42,825 nt of DNA from Acidimicrobiaceae bacterium (lineage in GTDB: Bacteria > Actinomycetota > Acidimicrobiia > Acidimicrobiales > RAAP-2): positions 1 to 42,825 of the forward strand of contig DAIDJP010000034.1 of the NCBI GenBank assembly GCA_027451285.1, in the 5' to 3' direction. Below, piece after piece: positions 27,080-35,917 of the stretch. The notes below the pieces were generated by a model that was given only the letters and a program-made list of their open reading frames with translations, made no database searches and was not told the DNA's origin. The translations under genes were made by a program, and so were the position numbers. How positions within the stretch are numbered: position 1 is the first letter of the stretch; each line of letters starts with the position of its first letter.

Positions 27080-28065
27080 GCGAGGTCCCCCTCCTCGAGG
27101 TGCGTGACCTCGCGGTCACCTTCGAGACCGCCGGTGGCCCCCTTCCCGCGGTGAGCGGCGTGTCCTTCACGGTGGGCCCCAACGAGACCCTCGGCATCGT
27201 CGGCGAGTCAGGATCGGGCAAGACGGTGCTGGCGCGCTCGATCATGGGACTTCAGCCGCGCGCGCGGGTGACGACGACCGGCTCGGTGCGTCTCAACGGG
27301 AGCGAGACCGTGGGCGCCAGCGAGGCCGAGTTGCGTCGACTCTGGAGTACCGAGGTCGCCATGATCTTCCAGGACCCGATGACCGCGCTGAACCCCGTGA
27401 TGCGCGTGGGCAAGCAGATTGACGAGACGCTGCGGGTGCGACTCGGGATGTCGCGCCCGGCGGCCAAGGCCCGGGCGATCGAACTGCTCGAGATGGTGGG
27501 CATCCCCTCGCCGGCGCAGCGCTACGACGCCTACCCCGGTCAGCTTTCGGGTGGCATGCGCCAGCGCGTCGTGATCGCCGCGGCGCTCGCCTGCACGCCC
27601 AAGCTGCTGCTCGCCGACGAGCCCACGACGGGACTCGACGTCACGATCCAGGCTCAGATCCTCAATCTGCTGGACGACCTCAAGGACCGCCTGCACATGT
27701 CGGTCGTCCTGATCACCCACGACCTGGGGGTGGTGGCCACGAGAACCTCGCACCTGGCCGTGATGTACGCCGGTCGCATCGTCGAGTTCGGCGCGACGCG
27801 CGACGTCTTCGCGCGTCACCGCATGCCCTACACCCGCGCCCTGCTCGAGAGCTCGCCGCGGGTCGCCAATCCTTCGCATACGCGCCTGGCCGCGATACCC
27901 GGGCGACCGCCGAACCTCCTCACCCTGGGCGAAGGCTGCGCCTTCGCCCCGCGCTGCGCGTACGCGAGCGAGCGCTGCCACGTCGAGCGACCCCCGTTGA
28001 GCGCCCCCGACGCGGCGGGGCACACCTTCGCCTGCTGGAACCCCCTGACCGAGGAGTCCCGATGA
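27076..28065 (+). CDS. dppD: Dipeptide/oligopeptide ABC transporter ATP-binding protein (DppD type)
   Basis: 329 residues. Walker [22 protein letters not shown]-loop [20 protein letters not shown], signature [18 protein letters not shown], Walker [21 protein letters not shown] and switch histidine [11 protein letters not shown]. The C-terminal oligopeptide-transporter extension has clustered cysteines ([20 protein letters not shown]), a known feature of this subfamily. Energises peptide import together with the DppF-type partner, whose start overlaps its stop (ATGA). Confidence 0.95.
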   Translation: MSEVPLLEVRDLAVTFETAGGPLPAVSGVSFTVGPNETLGIVGESGSGKTVLARSIMGLQPRARVTTTGSVRLNGSETVGASEAELRRLWSTEVAMIFQDPMTALNPVMRVGKQIDETLRVRLGMSRPAAKARAIELLEMVGIPSPAQRYDAYPGQLSGGMRQRVVIAAALACTPKLLLADEPTTGLDVTIQAQILNLLDDLKDRLHMSVVLITHDLGVVATRTSHLAVMYAGRIVEFGATRDVFARHRMPYTRALLESSPRVANPSHTRLAAIPGRPPNLLTLGEGCAFAPRCAYASERCHVERPPLSAPDAAGHTFACWNPLTEESR

Positions 28066-29024
28066 CCGACGTCCTGCTCTCGGTGCGCAACCTGACTGTC
28101 ACCTTCGGCAAGGGCGCGCATCGCGTCAGCGCGGTCGCCGGGGTCAGCTTCGACGTCTACGAGGGCGAGACCCTGGGTCTGGTTGGTGAGTCGGGCTGCG
28201 GCAAGTCCACGACCGGCAAGGCCATCATGAAGATCGTCGAACCGACATCGGGATCAGTCTCCCTCGACGGCGCCGACATCACGAGCGCGCGCGGGCGCAC
28301 CCTGCGCCGGCTGCGCACGCGCATGCAGATGATCTTTCAGGACCCCATCAGCTCGCTAAACCCGCGCCGGCGCATCAAGGACATCGTGGCCGAACCCCTC
28401 GACTGCTGGGGCAGCGCCACGGGCGCCGAGCGCGACGCCCTCGTGAGCGACCTGCTCGCCAAGGTCGGCATCGACCCGGTCGTCTACGGGAATCGCTACG
28501 CGCGCCAGTTCTCCGGCGGGCAGTGCCAGCGCATCTCCATCGCCCGTTCGCTGGCCATGCGGCCCAAGATGCTGATCTGCGACGAGATGGTCTCGGCCCT
28601 CGACGTCTCGGTCCAGGCCCAGATCCTCAACCTGCTCGAGGACCTCAAGGCCGAGTACGGGCTCACCTTGTTGTTCATCGCCCACGACCTGGCCGTGGTG
28701 AAGAACGTGAGCGACCGCGTCGCCGTGATGTACCTCGGCATCATCTGCGAGATCGGTCCCGCCGACGTTCTCTACGAGGCCCCCGCGCATCCCTACACCC
28801 GGTTCCTCCTCGGCGCGGCCCTCGAGGCCGACCCCGACGCGCCCCGTCGCAGCGACGTGCTCGAGGGCGAGCCGCCGTCGCCGCTCAATCCGCCGAGCGG
28901 GTGCCGATTCCGCACCCGCTGCCCCTTCGCCCAGGAGAAGTGCGTGAACGAGGTGCCGGTCATGCGCGACGTCTCGCCGGGTCACCAGGTGGCCTGTCAT
29001 TTCCCCCTCGTCGACGTGCAGTAA
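28062..29024 (+). CDS. dppF: Dipeptide/oligopeptide ABC transporter ATP-binding protein (DppF type)
   Basis: 320 residues. Walker A GLVGESGCGKSTTGKAIMKI, Q-loop MQMIFQDPISSLNPRRRIKD, signature QFSGGQCQRISIARSL, Walker B KMLICDEMVSALDVSVQAQI, switch LLFIAHDLAVVK and the C-terminal SGCRFRTRCPFAQEKC cluster. Two residues differ from the common form: Cys in place of Arg in the signature (usual SGGQRQR) and Met in place of Pro after the Walker B Glu (usual DEPVSALD). Neither removes a catalytic residue. Last gene of the importer operon. Confidence 0.94.
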   Translation: MTDVLLSVRNLTVTFGKGAHRVSAVAGVSFDVYEGETLGLVGESGCGKSTTGKAIMKIVEPTSGSVSLDGADITSARGRTLRRLRTRMQMIFQDPISSLNPRRRIKDIVAEPLDCWGSATGAERDALVSDLLAKVGIDPVVYGNRYARQFSGGQCQRISIARSLAMRPKMLICDEMVSALDVSVQAQILNLLEDLKAEYGLTLLFIAHDLAVVKNVSDRVAVMYLGIICEIGPADVLYEAPAHPYTRFLLGAALEADPDAPRRSDVLEGEPPSPLNPPSGCRFRTRCPFAQEKCVNEVPVMRDVSPGHQVACHFPLVDVQ

Positions 29025-29052
29025 GCGCAACGTCCGTCGAAGATACTGGAGC

Positions 29053-29883
29053 ATGCTCTCTCGTTCGTCGCGCGTCGCCGCGGCCGCCCTGGCCGGATTC
29101 GCCACCCTCTTCCTCGCCCTACCCGCGCAGGCCGGTTCAATCTCGGCCTCCGCGCACGGTACGCGGGCCACGCTCAACTACGAGGGCCCCTTTAACCAGG
29201 CAAAAAGGCTCACCCTCACCATCGCACGCAACGGGGTCGTCGTCGAAAGGTCCCGCGTGTCGTCGCCGATGTGCGGGCACCTCTGCTGGCCGGCGCCCGT
29301 GGGATCGGTGCTGCGCGTCGCCGACCTCGGGGGGGCGCATCTCGACGTCGTCCTCGGCCTCTACAGCGGCGGGGCGCACTGCTGCTTCATCGACCAGGTC
29401 TTCTCGATGAGTGCCGCGGGCCGGGTCACCAAGAGCGAGTTAGTCCTGGGCGATCCGACGGCCACGCTCGAACGCCTCGCGCCACACGGTCCCCTCGTCT
29501 TCGTCACGGCCGACGATGCGTTCGCCTACGCCTTCACCGACTACGCCGCCTCGGGGCTGCCGGTGAAGATCCTGGAATTTCGCGACCACCGTTTCCTCAA
29601 CGTGACCCGCGACTACCCCGCGGTCGTGGCGCGCGACGCGCAACGCTGGTGGCGGGCCTTTGCGGCCAGCGCGACCTCGCACTACGCCGACAGCGTGGGA
29701 CTAGCCGCCGCCTGGGCGGCCGACGAGGACCTGCTCGGCCACGGCGCGATGGTCGCCCGGGTTCTCGCCGGAGAGGCGCGCGCCGGGCACCTGCACAGTG
29801 CCCTGAATCCCACGACGGACGAGGGACAGCGCTTCATCACCCAACTAGACCAGTTCCTCGCCCATCACGGCTATCGCGCATAG
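29053..29883 (+). CDS. Secreted protein with a GGAHCC motif, unknown function
   Basis: 276 residues from ATG 29053, 28 bp after dppF. A Sec signal peptide (about 1-27, VAAAALAGFATLFLALPAQA) has no lipobox. The mature part has CGHLCWP and LYSGGAHCCFIDQVFSM; the latter Gly-Gly-Ala-His-Cys-Cys stretch is a motif I associate with a family of exported proteins of unknown role. A beta-rich half (ADLGGAHLDVVLGL) precedes a helical C-terminus. Four cysteines in two pairs suggest disulphides. It could be co-transcribed with the dpp genes, but no functional link is evident. Confidence 0.75.
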   Translation: MLSRSSRVAAAALAGFATLFLALPAQAGSISASAHGTRATLNYEGPFNQAKRLTLTIARNGVVVERSRVSSPMCGHLCWPAPVGSVLRVADLGGAHLDVVLGLYSGGAHCCFIDQVFSMSAAGRVTKSELVLGDPTATLERLAPHGPLVFVTADDAFAYAFTDYAASGLPVKILEFRDHRFLNVTRDYPAVVARDAQRWWRAFAASATSHYADSVGLAAAWAADEDLLGHGAMVARVLAGEARAGHLHSALNPTTDEGQRFITQLDQFLAHHGYRA

Positions 29884-29931
29884 GGTCGGGCGCGACCTCC
29901 GTCGGGGCCGGTCGCCGGGGTATCGTCGCCG

Positions 29932-30915
29932 ATGATGGACAACGACGCGGACCTGATCACGTGGCTCCTCGACAGCGACCCCGCGCTGCGCTGGCAGGTC
30001 GAGCGCGACCTCTCCGGCGCGGCGCCGCAGGTGTGGGAGGCGACGCGCGCACGTGTGGCGACCGAGGGTTTCGGCGCGAACCTGCTCGCGCATCAAGACG
30101 CCGACGGACAGTGGGCCGGCGGTGCCTACTTCCCCGGCGACTTCGACTTCGACGGCCCCGAGGCCGAAGGCGACGGCCAACCCTGGACCGCGACCACCTG
30201 GTCACTCAACACGTTGCGCGACTGGGGCCTAGACGCCGACGTCCTCGCGGGCACGGCCGAGTTGCTCGCGCGCCACAGCCGCTGGGAGTACAACGATGGG
30301 CCCTACTGGGAAGGCGAGGTGGACTGCTGCATCAACGCCTACACCCTGGCCAACGGGGCCTGGCTGGGCGCTGACGTAAGTGAGCTCGTCACCTGGTTCG
30401 CCGAGCACCAGTTGGAGGACGGCGGCTGGAACTGCGAGTGGGTGAACGGCTCGGTGCGCTCGTCGTTCCACTCGACCCTCAACGTCCTCTTGGGCCTGCT
30501 CTACTACGAGACCGCGAGCCCCGAGAGCGCGCGGCGCTCGCTGCGCCACGCGGGCGAGCGCTACCTGCTCGAACGACGCTTGCTGCACTGTCGTAGCAGT
30601 GGCGACGTGGTCGGTCCGTGGGTCAGCGAGTTCGCCTATCCGTTTCGCTGGTTCTACAGCGCCCTGCGGGCGCTCGACTACTTCCGCGCCGCGAGCCTGC
30701 ACGACGAGACGGCCCCCGACGAGCGCCTGGGAGACGCCATCGAGCTGGTGCGCGCGGCGCGCCACCCGGAGGGCTACTGGATCCAGGGCGCCCACCACGC
30801 CGGACGCGAGTGGTTCAGCGTCGACGTCGCACCGGGTGAGCCGTCGAAGTGGCTCACCTTCTACGGCGCGCGCGTACTCGCCTGGTGGGACGCACGCCAC
30901 GCGCCACGCGCGTAA
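29932..30915 (+). CDS. Alpha/alpha-toroid (squalene cyclase/prenyltransferase-like) protein
   Basis: 327 residues (ATG 29932 or 29935). It consists of helical repeats with QW-like motifs of terpene cyclase and prenyltransferase barrels: LLAHQDADGQWAGGAYFPGD, TATTWSLNTLRDWGL, QLEDGGWNCEWVNGSVRSSF HSTLNVLLGL, RHPEGYWIQGAHHAG and PSKWLTFYGARVLAWW. It lacks the DCTAE or DxDD motif of true cyclases, so it is unlikely to be a triterpene cyclase; members of this group are annotated only by fold. The gene stands alone on the plus strand, 48 bp after the secreted protein, and converges on rpsA. Confidence 0.75.
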   Translation: MMDNDADLITWLLDSDPALRWQVERDLSGAAPQVWEATRARVATEGFGANLLAHQDADGQWAGGAYFPGDFDFDGPEAEGDGQPWTATTWSLNTLRDWGLDADVLAGTAELLARHSRWEYNDGPYWEGEVDCCINAYTLANGAWLGADVSELVTWFAEHQLEDGGWNCEWVNGSVRSSFHSTLNVLLGLLYYETASPESARRSLRHAGERYLLERRLLHCRSSGDVVGPWVSEFAYPFRWFYSALRALDYFRAASLHDETAPDERLGDAIELVRAARHPEGYWIQGAHHAGREWFSVDVAPGEPSKWLTFYGARVLAWWDARHAPRA

Positions 30916-30971
30916 CTCGTCGTTCTGCTAGGGCTGGTGACTGCCCCCGGTGATCGCAGCGAGGGCTGCGG

Positions 30972-32348
30972 CTACGCGTCGGCGGGCTCGGTGCCCTCGT
31001 CGGACACCTCGTCGGACACCTCGTCACCCTCTTCAGAGCCCTCGGCCTTGGGCGCGACCTCGGTCGCGTACTCGGCCCAGGCGGCCTGCGCCTCGGTCTC
31101 GGGGGTGAACTCGCCGTACTCGAGGCCACCGATGTAGTTGCCCTCGGTGTCGTAGGCGTGGCTGCCGAAGGCCTCGCGGTACTCCTCGGAGACTTCGCCA
31201 CCCTCGGCGGCCTGCTTGATCGACAGCGAGATGCGCCGGCGCGCCGTGTCGAGCTCGATGATCTTGACCCACAGCTCCTCACCGGCGCTGACCACCTGGT
31301 CGGGCGACTCGACGTGGTGCGCGGCCATCTCTGAGATGTGCACCAGGCCCTCAATCCCCTCGCCCACCTGGACGAAAGCGCCGAAGGGCACGAGCTTGGT
31401 GACGCGTCCGTAGACCAGCTGGTCCACGGCGTGGCTGTCGGCGAAGACCTGCCACGGGTCGGACTGGGTGGCCTTGAGCGACAGGGAGATGCGCTCCTTG
31501 GCGAAGTCCACGTCGAGTACCTCGACGTCGACCTCGTCGCCGACCGCGACGACCTGGCTCGGGTGGTCGATGTGCTTCCAGCTGAGTTCGGAAACGTGGA
31601 TCAGACCGTCCATGCCGCCCAGGTCCACGAAGGCACCGAAGTTGACCACCGAGGAGATGACGCCGTGACGGCGCTCGCCGGGCTTCAAGTTATTGAGGAA
31701 GTCCCCGCGCTGCTCCTTCTGGGTCTCCTCGAGCCAGGCGCGACGCGAGAGCACCACGTTGTTGCGGTTGCGGTCGAGTTCGATGATCTTGGCCTCGACG
31801 GTCTTGCCGATGTAGGGCTGCAGCTCGCGCACGCGGCGCAGCTCGACCAGGGAGGCGGGCAGGAAGCCGCGCAGTCCGATGTCGACGATGAGGCCGCCCT
31901 TGACGACCTCGATGACGACGCCCTTGACGACCTCGTCACGGGCCTTCAGCTCTTCGATCGTGGCCCAGGCCTTCTCGTACTGGGCGCGCTTCTTGGAGAG
32001 GATGAGGCGGCCTTCCTTGTCCTCCTTCTGGAGAACCAGGCACTCGACGCGCTCGCCGAGGGAGACGATCTCGGAGGGGTCCGCGTCGTTGCGAATCGAG
32101 AGCTCGCGCGCCGGGATCACGCCCTCGGACTTGAATCCGATGTCGAGGAGGACTTCGTCGTGGTCGATCTTGACGACCGTGCCGACCACCAGGTCGCCGT
32201 CGTCGAACTCGAGGACGCTGTTGCCGACCAGGGCGGCGAGGTCCGTGCCAACCAGGTTGTCTTCGGTGATGACGCGGGGAACGTAGTTGCCCTCGGCGTC
32301 GAAGGTGCCCATTTGCTGGGAGGAGAGGAGGCTGGTGCCGTCCGACAT
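30972..32348 (-). CDS. rpsA: Ribosomal protein S1
   Basis: 458 residues from ATG 32348 ([12 protein letters not shown]); an upstream in-frame start at 32375 adds nine residues without support. Four S1 RNA-binding repeats: [60 protein letters not shown] and [20 protein letters not shown], each followed by the usual basic turn. The C-terminus is acidic and repetitive ([16 protein letters not shown]), as in actinobacterial S1. It helps the 30S subunit bind structured mRNAs. It lies 94 bp downstream of polA with a hairpin in the gap, the same order as in mycobacteria. A small hairpin (30955-30970) follows the stop and may end transcription. Confidence 0.96.
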   Translation of the reverse strand: MSDGTSLLSSQQMGTFDAEGNYVPRVITEDNLVGTDLAALVGNSVLEFDDGDLVVGTVVKIDHDEVLLDIGFKSEGVIPARELSIRNDADPSEIVSLGERVECLVLQKEDKEGRLILSKKRAQYEKAWATIEELKARDEVVKGVVIEVVKGGLIVDIGLRGFLPASLVELRRVRELQPYIGKTVEAKIIELDRNRNNVVLSRRAWLEETQKEQRGDFLNNLKPGERRHGVISSVVNFGAFVDLGGMDGLIHVSELSWKHIDHPSQVVAVGDEVDVEVLDVDFAKERISLSLKATQSDPWQVFADSHAVDQLVYGRVTKLVPFGAFVQVGEGIEGLVHISEMAAHHVESPDQVVSAGEELWVKIIELDTARRRISLSIKQAAEGGEVSEEYREAFGSHAYDTEGNYIGGLEYGEFTPETEAQAAWAEYATEVAPKAEGSEEGDEVSDEVSDEGTEPADA

Positions 32349-32398
32349 GACTCGTAAATCCACTACCGACCACACCGGGGTCCGCTAGGCAACAGGGG

Positions 32399-32421
32399 CT
32401 GGGCTACCGGTGTCAGCCCAG
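32399..32421. terminator. Hairpin between polA and rpsA
   Basis: CTGGGCT, loop ACCGGTGTC, AGCCCAG: a perfect 7-bp stem in the 94-bp gap between the polA stop and the rpsA start. No T-run follows. It could reduce read-through from polA or act in the rpsA leader. Confidence 0.3.
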
Positions 32422-32442
32422 GGTGAACAGCCTATCAGGGCG

Positions 32443-35058
32443 CTAACCCTTGGCCGCAGCCCAGTTCTCGCCCCAGGCGAGAGACGTCGCGAGCGGCACC
32501 GAGAGCCGCGCCGCGTTGGTCAGCGCGTCGACGATGATCGCGCTGACCTGTTCTTTCTCCTGCGGCGGGGCCTCGACGAGGACCTCGTCGTGGACCTGGA
32601 GGATGAGACGCGCGGCCAGTGACTGCTCGCGCAGCTCGCGGTCCAGGCGCACCAGCGCGGACTTGAAGACGTCGGCCGCCAGTCCCTGGATGCCGGCGTT
32701 CATCGCCTGACGCTCGGCCGCCTGGCGCTGGGGACCCACCGCCGTCGCGAGATCCGGGAAGGGCCGGATGCGCCCGAACTCGGTGCGCGAGTATCCCCGG
32801 GCGCGGATCTCCTTGACCGTGTCGTCCATGTAGCGCTTGAGGCTGGGAAAGCCCCCGAAGTACTGGTCCATGATGGCCCTCGCCGCGGGCACGTCGATGC
32901 CCAGGCGCCGGCTGAGACCGAAGGCCTCCATCCCGTAGGCGAGCCCGTAGGAAACGGCCTTGGCCTGCTCGCGCTGGGCGTGGGTCACCGCCTCGGGGGC
33001 GACCCCGAAGACGATGCTCGCGATCGACCGGTGCACGTCTTCGCCGCTCGCGAAGGCCGCGAGCAGCCCGGCGTCCTGGGAGAGATGCGCGAGGATGCGC
33101 AACTCGATCTGGTTGTAGTCGGCCACCGCGAGCAGCCAGCCCTCGCTCGGCAAGAACGCGTAGCGCAGCCGCCTGCCCTCACGGCCGCGCACGGGGATGT
33201 TGTGCAGGTTGGGGCTGTCCGACGACAGGCGCCCGGTGCGCGCCACGGTCTGCTGGAAGGTCGCGTGGATGCGCCCGTCGGGCGCCACCGCGTCGATGAG
33301 GGGCGCGCCGTAGGTGCTGCGCAGCTTCTCGACCTCGCGATAGCGCAGGATTTTGGCCACGATGGGATGCGCTCCCTCGATCGCCTCGAGGCTGGAGGCG
33401 TCGGTGGAGAATCCGCTCTTGATTTTCTTGGTGGGGGGAAGTCCGAGCTCCTCGAAGAGCACCACCTGGAGCTGGGCGGGCGAGTTCACCTTGAAGTCGT
33501 GACCGGCGAGGTCTTGGATCTCGCGATCGAGCCGCTGGGCCTCGTCGGCGAACTCGGCGGCGATCTCGCGAAGTAAGGCCACGTCAACGCGAATCCCTCG
33601 CGCCTCCATCCGCCCGAGCACGGCCACCAGGGGCAGTTCAACCTCGCGATAGACGTGGTCGAGCTCCCAGGAAGTGATCTCAGCGCTCAGCAAGGTGAGC
33701 AGGCGCTGGATCCTCTCCACGTCGGCGACCAGCGCGTCGTCGCCCGCCGCGTCAAAGAGCGTGGGCGCGGACACGGCCTCGCCCAGGTACCGCGCCACCA
33801 CGTCGCCGAGCTCGTAGTGCCCGCTCACCGAGTCGAGCAGGTAGGCCATGATCGACGAATCATCGCCGGGCCCGGCGAGGTGGACAGATCGCTCCTCGCC
33901 GAGGCGGTAGAACACCTTGACGTCGTGACCCGAGAGCGGCCGCTCGCCCACGAGAGCGAACAGTTCGGAGATCTCGCCGACGCTGACGACGTGCGCCTGG
34001 GGATCGAGGACCGCCACCCGCTCACCGGCGCGCGCGACGACCAGGCCGTGTGAGGCGGCGATCACGCTCGCGAAGTCATCGCGACGCGCGATGGGCACGG
34101 CCGCCCGGGCCAGCGGGGCCGGTGCGGGGGCCGGTGCGTCGGCGCCCGCGCCGAGGAGCCCTTCGGTCATGAGCTTGTCGAAGCGCGCGCGCATCGAGTT
34201 CATCTCGAAGCGATCGAAGAAGGCCAGCACCTCATCGCGGCGCCAGCCCCCCAGGTGCACCTCCTCGAGGGTGAAGTCGAGGGGCACGTCGCGCACGAGC
34301 TGCATCACGGTCGCGTTGGTGCGCGCGCGCTGCTCGTAGGCCGCGAGGTTTTCGCGCAGCTTGGGGGTGAGATCGTCCAGGTGCTGGTAGAGATCGTCGA
34401 GGTCGCGGTACTGACTGAAGAGCTTGGCGGCCGTCTTCTCACCCACCCCGGGCACGCCGGGCAGGTTGTCCGAGGCGTCACCGCGCAGGGCGGCGAGCAG
34501 GGGGTAGCGCTCGGGCTCGATGCCGCTGCGCTCGACGATGCCGGCCTCGTCGTAGAGCGAGTAGTCCGAGACCCCCCGGCGGTTGTAGAGGACCTTGACG
34601 TAGGGATCTTCGACCAGCTGGAAGGTGTCGCGATCCCCAGTCACCACGGTGACGGGGATCTGCTGGTCGCGCCCCCAGGTCGCGAGCGTGGCCAGCACGT
34701 CGTCGGCCTCGAAGCCCGGCACGCCGAGCACCGGGATGTGCAGCGCGTCGCACATGTGGCGGATGAAGTCGAACTGGGGCTCGAGCTCGGGCGGCGTGGC
34801 GGCGCGTCCGCCCTTGTAGTCCTCGCTCATTGCGTCGCGAAAGGTCCCCCCGGGCAGGTCGAAGGCCACCACCACGCCGCGCGGGTTCTGGGTGCGGATC
34901 AGCGAGTGCAACATCGCCGCGAATCCGTGCAGGGCGTTGGTGACCAGGCCCTCGGACGTGGCGATCTCACTGGAGAGCGCAAAGTACGCCCGAAATGCCA
35001 GCGACATCCCGTCGAGGACGAGCAGCGGGCGCGTCGTCGAGTCAGCCGACAAATTCAC
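32443..35058 (-). CDS. polA: DNA polymerase I
   Basis: 871 residues. The 5' nuclease domain (about 1-300) has LLVLDGMSLAFRAYFAL, VVVAFDLPGGTFRDAMSEDY, GFEADDVLATL, VTGDRDTFQLVED and the helix-hairpin-helix LPGVPGVGEKTAAKLF. The middle domain (about 320-480) lacks the DxE metal ligands, so proofreading is probably absent, as in other actinobacterial PolA. The polymerase domain has ATFQQTVARTGRLSSDSPNL, motif A VADYNQIELRILAHLS, motif B AKAVSYGLAYGMEAFGLSRR and motif C LILQVHDEVLVEA. It fills gaps in excision repair and processes Okazaki fragments. Overlaps pdtaR by 17 bp. Confidence 0.97.
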   Translation of the reverse strand: MNLSADSTTRPLLVLDGMSLAFRAYFALSSEIATSEGLVTNALHGFAAMLHSLIRTQNPRGVVVAFDLPGGTFRDAMSEDYKGGRAATPPELEPQFDFIRHMCDALHIPVLGVPGFEADDVLATLATWGRDQQIPVTVVTGDRDTFQLVEDPYVKVLYNRRGVSDYSLYDEAGIVERSGIEPERYPLLAALRGDASDNLPGVPGVGEKTAAKLFSQYRDLDDLYQHLDDLTPKLRENLAAYEQRARTNATVMQLVRDVPLDFTLEEVHLGGWRRDEVLAFFDRFEMNSMRARFDKLMTEGLLGAGADAPAPAPAPLARAAVPIARRDDFASVIAASHGLVVARAGERVAVLDPQAHVVSVGEISELFALVGERPLSGHDVKVFYRLGEERSVHLAGPGDDSSIMAYLLDSVSGHYELGDVVARYLGEAVSAPTLFDAAGDDALVADVERIQRLLTLLSAEITSWELDHVYREVELPLVAVLGRMEARGIRVDVALLREIAAEFADEAQRLDREIQDLAGHDFKVNSPAQLQVVLFEELGLPPTKKIKSGFSTDASSLEAIEGAHPIVAKILRYREVEKLRSTYGAPLIDAVAPDGRIHATFQQTVARTGRLSSDSPNLHNIPVRGREGRRLRYAFLPSEGWLLAVADYNQIELRILAHLSQDAGLLAAFASGEDVHRSIASIVFGVAPEAVTHAQREQAKAVSYGLAYGMEAFGLSRRLGIDVPAARAIMDQYFGGFPSLKRYMDDTVKEIRARGYSRTEFGRIRPFPDLATAVGPQRQAAERQAMNAGIQGLAADVFKSALVRLDRELREQSLAARLILQVHDEVLVEAPPQEKEQVSAIIVDALTNAARLSVPLATSLAWGENWAAAKG

Positions 35059-35611
35059 CCTTGAGGATCTGCTGGGCCACGTCGCGCATCCGCACCCGTC
35101 CGCGCATGGCGGACTGCTGGATCGCCTCGAAGGCGGCCGGCTCGTCGAGGCCGCGCTCGGCCATCAACTTCTCCTTGGCGCGCGCGACGAGCTCGCGGGT
35201 CTCGATCTTGTCCTCGACGACGTGGGAGACCTCGGAGGTCACATCCTCGTCGTGGGGGTTGAGCAACGCCGCCAGCTTGGGCAAAATCTCACTGGAGCGG
35301 AACGGCTTGACCAGGTAGGCCACCACCCCGGCGTCACGCGCGCTCTCGATGAGCGATCGCTGGCTGAAGGCCGTGAGCAGCACGACCATCGTGTTCGAGC
35401 CCTTGACCTCGCGCGCCACCTCGATGCCATCGAGGCCGGGCATCTTGATGTCGAGCAGCGCCAGGTCGGGGCGGTGCTCGCGGATCATCGCCAAGGCGTC
35501 GTCGCCGCGCGCGGCCTCGCCCACGACGACGTAGCCGTCGCTCTCGAGGATCTCCTTCAGATCGAGGCGAATGATCGACTCGTCGTCGGCGATGACTACC
35601 CGCTTATCCAT
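35042..35611 (-). CDS. pdtaR: ANTAR-domain response regulator (PdtaR-like)
   Basis: 189 residues from ATG 35611, chosen because AAAGG lies 6 bases upstream; ATG 35617 and GTG 35635 are in frame but less well placed. The receiver domain has acidic pair Asp9-Asp10 (VVIADDESIIRLDL), phosphoacceptor Asp54 (LALLDIKMPGLDG), Thr80 (VVLLTAFS) and Lys102 (YLVKPF). The C-terminal ANTAR RNA-binding helices span about 130-185 (RELVARAKEKLMAERGLDEP AAFEAIQQSAM). ANTAR regulators bind paired hairpins in mRNA leaders and prevent termination when phosphorylated. The pdtaR-polA-rpsA order is conserved in mycobacteria. No kinase gene is adjacent. Confidence 0.95.
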   Translation of the reverse strand: MDKRVVIADDESIIRLDLKEILESDGYVVVGEAARGDDALAMIREHRPDLALLDIKMPGLDGIEVAREVKGSNTMVVLLTAFSQRSLIESARDAGVVAYLVKPFRSSEILPKLAALLNPHDEDVTSEVSHVVEDKIETRELVARAKEKLMAERGLDEPAAFEAIQQSAMRGRVRMRDVAQQILKGEFVG

Positions 35612-35888
35612 GCTCATCCTTTGGTGCCCATTCACGCAACAATTCGTCGCGCTCGTCTATCAGGCTACGAACTTCTACCGTTCGACGCTCCAACTCGGAC
35701 TTCGCGGCCAGGACGTGGCGCGACAACTCCTCGTATTCTTGCGTCTGCAGCGGGGTCTCGGAGACCAGGGCGCGAATGCGGGCGTCGTCGAGCGCGTCGT
35801 TCCAGACCGCCACCTGCTCTTCGAGCACGCGCTGGCTCTCGCGCGCGGCCGAGAGCCGCCGTTGCACGTCCTCGAGACGTCGTCGCAT
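35604..35888 (-). CDS. Small coiled-coil protein upstream of pdtaR
   Basis: About 94 residues from ATG 35888; the frame is open further upstream but overlaps menC without homology. Almost entirely heptad-patterned: RRRLEDVQRRLSAARESQRV LEEQVAVWNDAL, then ALVSETPLQTQEYEELSRHV and KSELERRTVEVRSLIDERDE LL. It is a cytoplasmic two-helix coiled coil separated by a Pro-containing turn. It overlaps the pdtaR start by 8 bp, so the two are translationally coupled and may act together. I know of no assigned function. Confidence 0.75.
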   Translation of the reverse strand: MRRRLEDVQRRLSAARESQRVLEEQVAVWNDALDDARIRALVSETPLQTQEYEELSRHVLAAKSELERRTVEVRSLIDERDELLREWAPKDEHG

Positions 35889-35917
35889 ACGTGGCACCAG
35901 CAGAAGTGTACGGCCGC

